NCBI GenBank assembly: GCA_039978075.1
Contig: JBDWCA010000002.1
Span: 1,178,001 to 1,242,000, forward strand
Origin: Anderseniella sp039978075
Lineage (GTDB): Bacteria > Pseudomonadota > Alphaproteobacteria > Rhizobiales > Aestuariivirgaceae
DNA: 64,000 nucleotides
Reading direction: 5' to 3'
In this document: one piece after another, positions 8,644 through 16,844 of the stretch
Numbering within the stretch: position 1 is the first letter of the stretch
Layout: every line of letters starts with the position of its first letter
Notes under the pieces: model-generated
The model's database searches: none
Told to the model about the DNA's origin: nothing
Seen by the model: the letters and a program-made list of their open reading frames with translations, nothing else
Program-made: the position numbers and the translations under genes

Positions 8644-9408
8644 ATGGTACTCACATCTGTCCGCTCGACTGCCTACGACGTTGATTTTGATGACGGTCGC
8701 CATGACCGTGCCAAGATCGGCTATGTGCTGCTCGCCACCGAGCAAACCATTCAGGACGACGTAATGACCCTGCGCCCCGACGGTGTCGGCATTCATGTCG
8801 CGCGTGCCGCCATTCCTGACAGCATCACCAGTGAAACGCTGGCCGCCCAGGCTGACCTCTTGGCGGGAGCGTCTGCCACGCTGTTGCCGGATGGGACCCT
8901 GGATGTGGTGTGTTATGCCTGCACGTCCGGTTCGCTGGTCATCGGCGAGCCGAGAGTGATGGCCGAGTTGAACAGGGGCCAGCCGCAGGCCAAAGCCACC
9001 TCGCTGATCACGAGCGTCATGCGCGCGTTGCGCAAGGTTGGCGCGGAAAGAATCGTGGTCGGCACCCCTTATCTCGATGAGGTCAACCAGCGCGAGGTGG
9101 ACTATATGACGGCAGCCGGTTTCGACATTCTAGCCATTGAGGGACTGAACCTAGAAAAAGACAGCGACATGGTGCGGGTCACACCGGCCTTCATCCGTGA
9201 CTTTGCCATTTCTCTGGACCGGCCAGATGCTGACGCCGTTTTCATTTCCTGCGGTGCGCTCCGGACCCTGGATGTGATCGGCGATATCGAGGTGGCCATC
9301 AGCAAACCCGCCATCTGTTCCAACCAGGCCATGATCTGGGACACGCTGCGCCTGGCCGGTATCGAAGACCGGTTCCAAGGCTACGGGCGGTTACTGGCCG
9401 AGCACTGA
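8644..9408 (+). CDS. Asp/Glu racemase-fold protein, maleate isomerase/EutA-like
   Basis: From the ATG at 8644 the protein is 254 residues, normal for the arylmalonate decarboxylase/maleate isomerase branch. The two catalytic cysteine positions are present: Cys93 in Y-A-C-T-S-G and Cys203 in I-S-C-G-A-L-R-T. The family includes maleate cis-trans isomerase, hydantoin racemase and EutA of ectoine use. An in-frame ATG at 8620 is possible, but GCGGTGG is better placed for 8644. The frame stays open far upstream (to 8140), but that part is antisense to the M24 gene and is not taken as coding. It is divergent from the M24-nitrilase-BMP unit, with about 130 bp between. Confidence 0.82.
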   Translation: MVLTSVRSTAYDVDFDDGRHDRAKIGYVLLATEQTIQDDVMTLRPDGVGIHVARAAIPDSITSETLAAQADLLAGASATLLPDGTLDVVCYACTSGSLVIGEPRVMAELNRGQPQAKATSLITSVMRALRKVGAERIVVGTPYLDEVNQREVDYMTAAGFDILAIEGLNLEKDSDMVRVTPAFIRDFAISLDRPDADAVFISCGALRTLDVIGDIEVAISKPAICSNQAMIWDTLRLAGIEDRFQGYGRLLAEH

Positions 9409-9410
9409 GA

Positions 9411-10052
9411 TCAGGTCCTGCTGGTCAACAGCTTGATGCCGGCAAAGGCAAAGAATGCGCCCAGGGTTGCCTGGATGTAGCGCCGGGCCCTGGAATAAAT
9501 CGCGACCATGATCGGTGTTGAAAACGCCACCGCATAAAGCGTGTGAATGATGATCGACAGGATGAAAGTGCCGGCGACGATGACCAGCCCGACCCACATC
9601 GGGGCATCCTGTTTCAGGCCAAGCGAGATAATGGCGATCCAGGCCAGTGCCGCCTTGGGGTTGGTCATCTGGATGATGAACCCGCGTGTCATGTAGCCCA
9701 TGGGCGTGCGCTCACCGCCTTCAAGCTGTTTGGCCTCAATATCATGGGCAGACGCGGCAGACTTGAATGACTTGTAAGCCAGCCAGAGCAGGTAAAGCCC
9801 GCCGAACACCTTGATCACAAACAGGGCAGACGAATAGGCGGCCAGCAGCGCGGACAGGCCTGCCACCGTCAGCACGGCCCACGCAAACGACCCGCCGGCC
9901 ACACCGAACGCCAGCGCAATGCCCGATTTCCGGCCCACGCTCATCGAGGTGCCGATAACTGCCAGGATGTTGGGCCCCGGACTGGCAATGGCAAGCAGGA
10001 ATGCCGAATAGGCCAGAATGATGCCGGGCAGATAGACAGACAGGTTTTCCAT
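9411..10052 (-). CDS. LysE/RhtB family amino acid exporter
   Basis: The protein is about 213 residues from the ATG at 10052, with an S-P-G-P-N-I motif near residues 23-28 that is characteristic of LysE/RhtB inner-membrane exporters, and about six hydrophobic segments. The family exports amino acids such as homoserine, threonine, lysine or cysteine. A 14-residue extension to 10094 is possible but less typical for the family. It converges on the racemase-fold gene, with only 2 bp between the stop codons. Confidence 0.88.
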   Translation of the reverse strand: MENLSVYLPGIILAYSAFLLAIASPGPNILAVIGTSMSVGRKSGIALAFGVAGGSFAWAVLTVAGLSALLAAYSSALFVIKVFGGLYLLWLAYKSFKSAASAHDIEAKQLEGGERTPMGYMTRGFIIQMTNPKAALAWIAIISLGLKQDAPMWVGLVIVAGTFILSIIIHTLYAVAFSTPIMVAIYSRARRYIQATLGAFFAFAGIKLLTSRT

Positions 10053-10124
10053 GGCGCAGATTCCAAAAAAGGTTGACGTTTGTGGTTGATCCAATCTGAC
10101 AGTATCGCGTTCTGGACTGGCAAC

Positions 10125-10535
10125 CTATTGCGGATTCCTGTTGAATTTTCTGGCTGCCGGTATTGCAGGCAACCATGACATTGCCGACTGTCGCCAGCAT
10201 TCGAATTGAGGTGTGAGATCACGGCGTTGCTGCACGGTACCCAGGCGAATATTGTAGGTGTCGCGGCTGCCGTCAGCAGCTGTTGCGTACAATCCCGATC
10301 CACAATCAGGGCAGAACGCCTGAACACGCCGGTTTCCGCTGTCTCCGGATTTTACGTACTCTTTCGGCGTGCCCCGCGTAATCCTGAAACTGTCTCCTGA
10401 AACCATGGCGATGGTTCTGAATGCCGAGGCTGAAAGCGCCTGGCAATCCGAACAGTGACAAATCCCGACCTTTTGCAGATCAAGTTCGGCTTCGTAGGCA
10501 ATTGCGCCGCAGTGGCATTCGCCATTGATTTTCAT
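10125..10535 (-). CDS. GFA (glutathione-dependent formaldehyde-activating/CENP-V) family zinc protein
   Basis: The 136-residue protein has the full GFA-domain zinc ligand set: C-H-C at residues 7-9, C-H-C-x2-C at 26-31 and C-P-D-C at 75-78. The family was named after an enzyme proposed to speed condensation of formaldehyde with glutathione, but most members have no proven activity. The protein is cytoplasmic. It lies upstream of, and on the same strand as, a LysE exporter, with about 70 bp between. Formaldehyde is plausible here because methylamine-type genes are nearby, but that link is inference. Confidence 0.88.
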   Translation of the reverse strand: MKINGECHCGAIAYEAELDLQKVGICHCSDCQALSASAFRTIAMVSGDSFRITRGTPKEYVKSGDSGNRRVQAFCPDCGSGLYATAADGSRDTYNIRLGTVQQRRDLTPQFECWRQSAMSWLPAIPAARKFNRNPQ

Positions 10536-10772
10536 ACCTGGTCTCCTTCCAGATGCCGTCAGCCAAGGGGCCTGATCCTGACATTTATAGGCTATCCAGG
10601 CGATGAACGGAACGTCGGTTCACTATATGTGGCGATCGGCTATATGCGTGACCCGCCCGGCACTCGTTCACCTGCAAATCATGACCCAGGGAATTGAAAT
10701 TTGGGCTTGCGGCAGTTGGTGTTTTGCCCTTCTATTTTACTCTGTTTGCTTCGCACCTGAGGTCCAGTTCCC

Positions 10773-11375
10773 ATGACAATTGAACACCTGATTGCTTTCA
10801 ACGTTGCCTTGTTCGCAGCTATTGCCAGTCCAGGACCTGCGCTGCTTGTCGCGATTCAGACAACGCTGAAATCGGGCCGGGTGTCCGGCATTGCCATCGG
10901 TTGCGGGCTTGGCCTGATGGCCGCGGCCTGGACCATGATGGCGCTGCTCGGCCTGGAGGCGGTCTTCCAGCTTGTCCCCTGGGCCTATACGATGGCTCGC
11001 GTCGTAGGCGCGGTTTATCTGCTCTATATCGCCTGGGGCATGTGGCATGGCGCGCGCAGCAAGCTTGAGCCGTCCATGAAACCTGCCCGCCACGCCTTCC
11101 GGCAGGGCATTCTGATCAATGTGACAAACCCCAAATCAGTGCTGTTTGCAGCGGCGGTGCTTATCGTCATTTTCCCCGCCGAAATGACCTTGTTCGAGAA
11201 CGCAGTTGTGGTACTCAACCACCTTGTAATCGAACTGCTGTTTTATACGGCACTGGCCATCGGGATGAGTACCGAAGCAGTCAGCAGGATGTATCTCAGG
11301 GCCAAAACATATATTGACCGTGTCGCCGCTTTGGTACTTGGCGCGCTGGGTGTGCGCCTGTTGCTCGGCCGCTGA
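10773..11375 (+). CDS. LysE/RhtB family amino acid exporter
   Basis: The 200-residue membrane protein has the S-P-G-P-A motif near residues 20-24 and about six hydrophobic helices. It is followed 21 bp later by a second LysE-family gene in the same direction, so the two are probably one transcript. The 237 bp upstream, shared with the divergent GFA gene, would hold both promoters; no clear operator was seen there. Confidence 0.9.
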   Translation: MTIEHLIAFNVALFAAIASPGPALLVAIQTTLKSGRVSGIAIGCGLGLMAAAWTMMALLGLEAVFQLVPWAYTMARVVGAVYLLYIAWGMWHGARSKLEPSMKPARHAFRQGILINVTNPKSVLFAAAVLIVIFPAEMTLFENAVVVLNHLVIELLFYTALAIGMSTEAVSRMYLRAKTYIDRVAALVLGALGVRLLLGR

Positions 11376-11396
11376 AGTTGAATGAGGATTTGAACC

Positions 11397-12023
11397 GTGA
11401 TTGACCAGACCACACTGATTACCTATGTCGCCATCGTCATCGGCTTTGTGTTCATTCCCGGCCCGGCAACAGTGCTGACCGTGGCCCGAGCCACCAGTTC
11501 CGGCACCCGCGTCGGCCTGGCTACCGGCCTCGGCATCGCGGTCGGCGACATCATTCATACGGCCCTCGCGGTGCTTGGCATCTCGGCCATCATCCTGGCT
11601 TCGGCGTTCCTTTTTTCTCTGATCAAGTATCTCGGCGCGGCTTACCTGGTTTACCTGGGCATAAGGGCGATATTCGAAAAGCCTCCGGCTGTCGTCGGTA
11701 AACAGCCGATACAACTGACGCCGGCCGATGCGTTCAGGCAGGGAATTCTGGCCGAGGTGCTGAACCCGAAAACGGCGATGTTCTTCCTGGCGTTCCTGCC
11801 GCAATTCGTGAAGCCGGAGAACGGGTCGGTGTTCCTGCAACTGACCACGCTCGGCACCATCATGGTGGCCCTTGGCCTGGCCAGCACCGTCATATTCGCT
11901 CTGTGCGCCGGCAGTGTCGGTGGTTTTCTGAAACGAAATCCGACTGTGGTGAGATGGCAGGGCCGGGTAGTCGGCTCAATCTATTGTGCGTTGGGCTTAC
12001 GTCTTGCCTTGCAGGAGCGCTAA
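11397..12023 (+). CDS. LysE/RhtB family amino acid exporter
   Basis: The 208-residue protein opens with a GTG start and has I-P-G-P-A-T near residues 21-26, the family signature, with the usual six-helix hydrophobicity. It pairs with the preceding LysE gene. Its stop overlaps by 4 bp the stop of the converging EamA gene, so the two transcripts run into each other. The substrate cannot be told from sequence. Confidence 0.9.
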   Translation: MIDQTTLITYVAIVIGFVFIPGPATVLTVARATSSGTRVGLATGLGIAVGDIIHTALAVLGISAIILASAFLFSLIKYLGAAYLVYLGIRAIFEKPPAVVGKQPIQLTPADAFRQGILAEVLNPKTAMFFLAFLPQFVKPENGSVFLQLTTLGTIMVALGLASTVIFALCAGSVGGFLKRNPTVVRWQGRVVGSIYCALGLRLALQER

Positions 12024-12958
12024 TCGGTCACCACCCGGTTTGCCGGGCGCACGGCGACGAGCAGTCCGGCTGCGGTTATCAGCACCATGCCGCAGATGGT
12101 GAAGACGTCCGGTGTTTCGGCAAAGAAAATGAAGCCCCACACGGCGGCTGACACCAGGTAGGCGTAGTCGAATGTGCCGATGATGGAGGGTGGCGCGATC
12201 TGGTAGGCGCGCGCCACACCTGCGAAGTAGGCCGCTGACAGCACACCAAGTAGAGCCATAAGGCCCCATTCGCGCGCGCCCATTGCCGTCCACCCGTTGA
12301 ACAGGAACGGGAAGGCTGAGATTGTGCCGGCATCGAGACCGATCACCACGAGCACGCCGATGGCGATCAGACCGGTGACCAGAAACAGGCAATGCAGGGC
12401 AAGCCCCAGAACCAGCGGTTGCTCGTGCTGGCATTTGCCACGCGTCAGCACCATGGCCAGCGAATAGCAGACAGCCGCCATCAGGGGCAGCACGGTGAAC
12501 CACGAAAACGCATCGGTACCGGGTTTTAGAATGGCGATCACGCCCAGGAAGCCCAGCAGCACGCCGGTCCACTGCCGCCCACTGACACGTTCGCCGATCA
12601 CAATTGCCGACAACAGGGCCGTAATGATCGGATTGGTGTAAGCGGCGACTGCGGCGACCGACAGGGTCAGCACCGGAAGCGAGGCATAGAAGAACAGCCA
12701 CGTCAGCACCAGTAGCGTGCTGCGGATCAGGACCCATTTCGGCGACAGGAGCCTGAAGCCGATACCCATGGCCATCAGGATTGCCATCAGGCATGGAACG
12801 GCAAAGACGGAGCGAGCGACGAAAACCTGCCACACCGTCAGATCACCGCTGACCAGTTTCACAACCGCGTCGGCAAACGCCATGGTCGCGACGGAGGCCA
12901 GGATAATACCTATCCCCAACACCGTCTGGTCCGGCTTTGTCGCTTTCATGTCCTGCAT
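12020..12958 (-). CDS. DMT superfamily (EamA) transporter
   Basis: The 312-residue protein shows ten hydrophobic segments in two repeated EamA halves (about residues 10-145 and 160-305), the layout of drug/metabolite exporters. It starts with M-Q-D-M-K, so an ATG three codons inside is an alternative. It is the fourth small-molecule exporter in a 3.6-kb stretch. Known EamA proteins export amino acids, purines or toxic metabolites; the cargo is unknown here. Confidence 0.88.
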   Translation of the reverse strand: MQDMKATKPDQTVLGIGIILASVATMAFADAVVKLVSGDLTVWQVFVARSVFAVPCLMAILMAMGIGFRLLSPKWVLIRSTLLVLTWLFFYASLPVLTLSVAAVAAYTNPIITALLSAIVIGERVSGRQWTGVLLGFLGVIAILKPGTDAFSWFTVLPLMAAVCYSLAMVLTRGKCQHEQPLVLGLALHCLFLVTGLIAIGVLVVIGLDAGTISAFPFLFNGWTAMGAREWGLMALLGVLSAAYFAGVARAYQIAPPSIIGTFDYAYLVSAAVWGFIFFAETPDVFTICGMVLITAAGLLVAVRPANRVVTD

Positions 12959-13215
12959 GGTGTTTTGGCCTCCCGGCAGCCACCGTCTCTGTTTGTATAA
13001 CAGTGCGCCGGTACAGGTGCCGTCGTGTTTGCGACTGTTTTTGACCGCAACCGCATTGGAAGATGTGTGCAGGCTGCACGCTGAACTGCTCTCGGCAGGA
13101 ACCGGATGAACCGGTTGCAGACTGTCTTGTTTCCTATACCTGCACGCGCTTCAGACCGACTTCAAATCAGGTTAGCTTCGCCAGTCAATCAACCAATCGG
13201 AAAGCTGCCACCACT

Positions 13216-14016
13216 GTGAAGACACACCTGTTTGCGTCACTGTCCCTTTTTGTCCTGCTGGCCCAGCCTGTTCATGCAGAAACCGTTTGTACTGTGATTG
13301 CCGACGCAGCAAGCGGTCAGGCGATCAGCAAGACAGGCAATTGCGATACACGCGTCACGCCGGCGTCTACATTCAAGCTTGCGCTTGCCCTCATCGGATT
13401 CGATACCGGTATCATCACGACCGCGAATGCCCCGAAACTCCCGTTCAAGAAGGGGTATGTCGAGTGGGGCGGCGACAACTGGCGGCACGACACGACGCCA
13501 AAGCGCTGGATGAAATATTCCGTCGTGTGGTACTCGCAGCACATGGCCAGGAAGCTCGGTGCCGCCGCCATCACGGGCTATCTGAACAAGTTCGAGTACG
13601 GCAACGCCGATTTCTCCGGTGACAAGGGCCTGGACAACGCCCTTGAGCGCGCCTGGATCGGGTCATCACTGAAGATTTCTCCTGTGGAGCAGGTTCGTTT
13701 CCTGTCGCGCATGCTGAACCGTGACTTGCCAGTAAAACCCGATGCTGTCGACCTGACTGTGAGCATCGTGGAAGCTGTCACGCTGGACAGCGGCTGGCTG
13801 GTTCGCGGGAAAACCGGCCTTGCCTATCCCAGGCGGGCTGATGGAAGCTTCGACCGTGCACGCGGCACGGGCTGGTTCATCGGGTGGGCAGTCAGGGAAG
13901 GCAAGCAGGTGGTGTTTGCGCGGCTGATCAAGGATGAAAAACGCCACTCGACAGGTGCATCTCGAAGAGCGCGGGCCAGCCTGCTCAAAGACTTGCCAGA
14001 TCTGGTTGACAACTAG
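13216..14016 (+). CDS. Class D (OXA-type) beta-lactamase
   Basis: All class D landmarks are present, numbered from the GTG at 13216: S-T-F-K at 51-54 (nucleophile Ser51, general-base Lys54), S-V-V at 102-104, Y-G-N at 128-130, Trp147 before the omega-loop region, and K-T-G at 199-201. The first 21 residues form a signal peptide ending V-H-A, so the enzyme is periplasmic. The 266-residue length matches OXA enzymes. The frame is open further upstream to 13063, but the signal peptide fixes the start, with GGAAAG about 11 bp before it. There are no integron or IS features around it, so it looks like a resident chromosomal gene. Its spectrum cannot be predicted. Confidence 0.92.
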   Translation: MKTHLFASLSLFVLLAQPVHAETVCTVIADAASGQAISKTGNCDTRVTPASTFKLALALIGFDTGIITTANAPKLPFKKGYVEWGGDNWRHDTTPKRWMKYSVVWYSQHMARKLGAAAITGYLNKFEYGNADFSGDKGLDNALERAWIGSSLKISPVEQVRFLSRMLNRDLPVKPDAVDLTVSIVEAVTLDSGWLVRGKTGLAYPRRADGSFDRARGTGWFIGWAVREGKQVVFARLIKDEKRHSTGASRRARASLLKDLPDLVDN

Positions 14017-14076
14017 TGCAGCACCCGGCGCTGCAAAGACCCATGGATTTGAGGTGTTTCTCGTTGGCACTGTGTC

Positions 14077-14553
14077 ATGGACAATAGTGCAACTACCGTT
14101 TTGTCAATTCTGGATAAGCTGGCCGGAGCGGGTTTTGCGGCTTGCCTCTTTGGTGGCTGGGCAGAGGAAGTTCTGAAGCTTACCGGTCCGCGCAAGCACT
14201 CAGACATAGACTTGCTGCTTGTGGCGCCGTCATGGGAAATGCTGGTGCACCACAACCCTCTGTCAGGTCTCGGCTTCACGGAAATTCCGGCTAAGCGATT
14301 TCCGCACAAGCGTGCCTATATCTGCCTGGACCTGATGGTTGAACTGTTTCTGGTTAAGCCAAATGGAGACAGGCTGGAGACATTGTTCTGGGGGGACGTA
14401 CCCTATGTCTGGTCGTCACCTCTTTGCTGCGAAGGCACCCTAGCGAGCACAGCAATCCAGTGCACATCCATCGAAAATATGGTTCGGTTTCGGGCCGAGC
14501 ATTACTCCCTTCAACCCTGGCGATGGGAAACTTTTCCCCAGGACCCTCATTGA
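14077..14553 (+). CDS. Nucleotidyltransferase-like protein, aminoglycoside ANT(2'')/LinB-like fold
   Basis: The 158-residue protein has the N-terminal nucleotidyltransferase pattern of aminoglycoside/lincosamide adenylyltransferases: F-G-G-W-A-E-E at 25-31 and R-K-H-S-D-I-D-L-L-L at 39-48, with Asp43 and Asp45 as likely metal ligands. It is shorter than ANT(2'') (about 177 residues), and the C-terminal antibiotic-binding part is not clearly recognisable. It follows the class D beta-lactamase by 60 bp on the same strand. Whether it modifies an antibiotic or another substrate is open. Confidence 0.6.
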   Translation: MDNSATTVLSILDKLAGAGFAACLFGGWAEEVLKLTGPRKHSDIDLLLVAPSWEMLVHHNPLSGLGFTEIPAKRFPHKRAYICLDLMVELFLVKPNGDRLETLFWGDVPYVWSSPLCCEGTLASTAIQCTSIENMVRFRAEHYSLQPWRWETFPQDPH

Positions 14554-14598
14554 CCGGGTCGGCACTGCACGTCGTGCGAACTGTCAATTGTGCAGCGC

Positions 14599-15492
14599 TC
14601 ACGAACCGAGACGCGCGGTCAGCCAGTGGGTGAAATCAGCACCGGCCCGGGACAGTTTTGTAAAATCGCGGGCCACCAGCCAGTAGGTGCCGAATTGAAA
14701 CGGAATATCGAATAGCTGCACCAGGCGGCCGTTTGCCACTTCCCGGGCAACCAGGCGTTTATCCAGAATGCCGATGCCCTGGCCATCAAGCATGGCCTGC
14801 ATGACCAGTCCGCCATCAGCAAACAGGGGCCCGTGCCGGATCGGATCGTGTTCCACCTGTGCCGCCACGAACCAGTCACGCCATAGAATGCGGTCCTCCT
14901 CATGCAGCAGGGTGAACTGCAACAGGTCGGCTGGTTGTCGGGGATGTCCGAGCTTTGCCAGAAGATCGGGTGAGGCGACGGGCGCCAGATGAATGTCGTA
15001 GAGCCGCCTGGCCTGGGTGCGCGGCCATCTTGATTTCTCTTCGCTGAACCGGATCGCCAGTTCCGCATCGCCGGAGCGGAACTCGATCAGGCGGCCGTCG
15101 GCATCCACGTTCACGTCTATGGCCGGATGCCGGTTGCGGAAGTCAGCCAGGTTCTGCACCAGCCACATCGCGGCAAATCCGGGCTCGACGCTGACCGTCA
15201 GGACAGTTGCTTCATGAGTTGCAGACAGCAGTTTCAGGCAGTCCTCCATCCTGTCAAAGCCATCGGTCAGGACGCCAAGCAGGGTTGATCCTGCCTGTGT
15301 CAGCCGGATGCGCCGGTGCTGCCGTTCAAACAGCTGTTGCCCGAGGATGGTTTCCAGTTCCCGCACCTGGCGGCTGACCGCGGCCTGCGAGACAAACAGT
15401 TCCTCCGCCGCCTTCGTGATGTTCTCCAGCCGGCCTGCAGCTTCAAAGTTGCGCAGTGCGGTAAGCGGCAGTCGTCCCCGTTTCATTCGCAT
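14599..15492 (-). CDS. LysR family transcriptional regulator, GcvA-like
   Basis: The 297-residue protein has an N-terminal winged helix with L-P-L-T-A-L-R-N-F-E-A-A-G-R at about 8-21 and A-V-S-R-Q-V-R-E-L-E at about 38-47, then an effector-binding domain. The L-P-x-L-x-A-L-R-x-F-E start is typical of the GcvA subgroup, which controls glycine cleavage, beta-lactamase (AmpR) and other genes. It converges on the nucleotidyltransferase-like gene. AmpR-type control of the nearby beta-lactamase is tempting, but the gene is neither adjacent nor divergent to it, so that is speculation. Confidence 0.88.
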   Translation of the reverse strand: MRMKRGRLPLTALRNFEAAGRLENITKAAEELFVSQAAVSRQVRELETILGQQLFERQHRRIRLTQAGSTLLGVLTDGFDRMEDCLKLLSATHEATVLTVSVEPGFAAMWLVQNLADFRNRHPAIDVNVDADGRLIEFRSGDAELAIRFSEEKSRWPRTQARRLYDIHLAPVASPDLLAKLGHPRQPADLLQFTLLHEEDRILWRDWFVAAQVEHDPIRHGPLFADGGLVMQAMLDGQGIGILDKRLVAREVANGRLVQLFDIPFQFGTYWLVARDFTKLSRAGADFTHWLTARLGS

Positions 15493-15576
15493 AACCTCAA
15501 GTTAATCGACAGTGATGATTAACTCGTTTGAACGCCGACAGCAAGCAGCGCTTCATGGCCACAAAGGACAAAGACC

Positions 15577-15705
15577 GTGACAGAACTGCTTGAGATACTT
15601 CAGGACGTAGTGCGCCTGCTGACCTTTCAGCTCCGTGACCCTGATTACCCGGAGCAACGCCGCGATCAGTCCGCGGGCAGACGCAACCGCCGCAGCAGAA
15701 GATGA
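15577..15705 (+). CDS. Possible 42-residue small protein
   Basis: A GTG-started frame of 42 codons follows AAAGGA at 15563-15568 with good spacing. The product begins V-T-E-L-L-E-I-L-Q-D-V-V and ends in an arginine-rich tail R-R-N-R-R-S-R-R. The first half would form an amphipathic helix, and the tail could bind nucleic acid or membrane. It is divergent from the LysR gene and not recognised as any family. Support is only a ribosome-binding site and composition, so it may be chance. Confidence 0.35.
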   Translation: MTELLEILQDVVRLLTFQLRDPDYPEQRRDQSAGRRNRRSRR

Positions 15706-15717
15706 AGACTGGCAGGG

Positions 15718-15990
15718 CTAGCCCTCATAGGCTTCCGGCGTGATCTGCAGGCCGTAGCGCTGGATGAACTTACGTTTGACCTGGCGCACCAGGTTGGGCT
15801 CGTTGTCCGGTTTCAGTCCGTCCGCCACCAGCACCGCCCTGGTGAAATCAATAGCGGTGACGGGTGATTTCCTGGCGATCAGTTCTGCGCCGGTCAACTC
15901 GTTGCGGTAATGCCATTTCGCACACACTTCATCCAGCAGCATGTCGAGGTCTTCAGCCAGCGTAGCGGCTCTTTGCTGTTTTACCGGCAT
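15718..15990 (-). CDS. Small hypothetical protein
   Basis: The 90-residue soluble protein has no signal peptide or membrane segment. It is rich in charged residues, with a basic stretch R-Q-V-K-R-K-F near residues 67-73. It starts 12 bp after the stop of the TPR-methyltransferase gene on the same strand, which suggests co-transcription. Tight spacing and normal codon use support a real gene. I do not recognise the family, and no function is proposed. Confidence 0.7.
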   Translation of the reverse strand: MPVKQQRAATLAEDLDMLLDEVCAKWHYRNELTGAELIARKSPVTAIDFTRAVLVADGLKPDNEPNLVRQVKRKFIQRYGLQITPEAYEG

Positions 15991-16002
15991 GGAGTTTGCT
16001 TT

Positions 16003-16812
16003 CTAGACGGCTCTGGCCAGAACCAGATGGCCCGGCTGCGGTGTGCCTTCTTCATGGCGCACTGTAATATCGCTTGCGTGCAGCATGGTAAAGCCTGCTG
16101 CGGTCAGCGCGGTTTCAATGTAGGTGAGTTTGTGCACGAACCGCTGGTGCGGGCCGACCATGAAATCGCGAGCCCCCATAACCTCGTCCGGCAACACTTC
16201 CGTTGAAAAGCCGAACACGGCATTGGCCATGCTGATGCGCCGGACACCGGTAAACACGGCTGCCACATCGCCCAGATAGGGTAGCACATCGGTGGCGGCA
16301 ATCAGGTCCCATGGCTCATCGTCGACCTCTTCCACAAAGCTGACGGCATCGCCCACATAAAGTTCATCGTAAAGCTCATGCTCGGCGGCCAGATCGATCA
16401 TGTTGGCCGACAGGTCGATGCCGGTGCGATGGCCCGACATGTCAGCGAGCGCGACGCCCGCCAGCCCGGTGCCGCAGCCAAGGTCTAGAAGTCGCTCATA
16501 GGGACCCGGCGCGTTATCCAGCAGGGCCTGGCGCATCAAGAGCGGCACATGATAGCCAAGCTGATCGACGAGGATGTCGTCAAACACACTGGCATGCTGG
16601 TCGAACAGCATTTCCACATAGGCCTCCGGCGCGCGTTCCGGCGTATCGCCAAGTCCCATGGCGGCAAGCCGCACCGCCGCGCCGCCGTGATCATCCGGGT
16701 CGAGCGCCAGTACACGCGCATAGGCTTTGGCAGCGGCGGCATGATCGCCGGCCTTTTCCAGCGCCAGGGCTTCGTTATAAGCGTCAGCCAGTTTGTCGTC
16801 GGGAGTGATCAT
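16003..16812 (-). CDS. Class I SAM-dependent methyltransferase with N-terminal TPR-like helices
   Basis: The 269-residue protein has two parts. Residues about 5-60 form a TPR-like helical repeat (A-L-A-L-E-K-A-G-D-H-A-A-A-A-K-A-Y-A). Residues about 100-265 form a Rossmann methyltransferase with motif I L-D-L-G-C-G-T-G-L-A-G and a following acidic I-D-L-S-A-N-M. The fold resembles UbiE/BioC-type enzymes acting on small molecules or proteins. It is divergent from the rhomboid gene with 32 bp between starts. The substrate is unknown. Confidence 0.85.
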   Translation of the reverse strand: MITPDDKLADAYNEALALEKAGDHAAAAKAYARVLALDPDDHGGAAVRLAAMGLGDTPERAPEAYVEMLFDQHASVFDDILVDQLGYHVPLLMRQALLDNAPGPYERLLDLGCGTGLAGVALADMSGHRTGIDLSANMIDLAAEHELYDELYVGDAVSFVEEVDDEPWDLIAATDVLPYLGDVAAVFTGVRRISMANAVFGFSTEVLPDEVMGARDFMVGPHQRFVHKLTYIETALTAAGFTMLHASDITVRHEEGTPQPGHLVLARAV

Positions 16813-16844
16813 TTGCGCTATTGTTCAACTGGTCCCATATAGGG

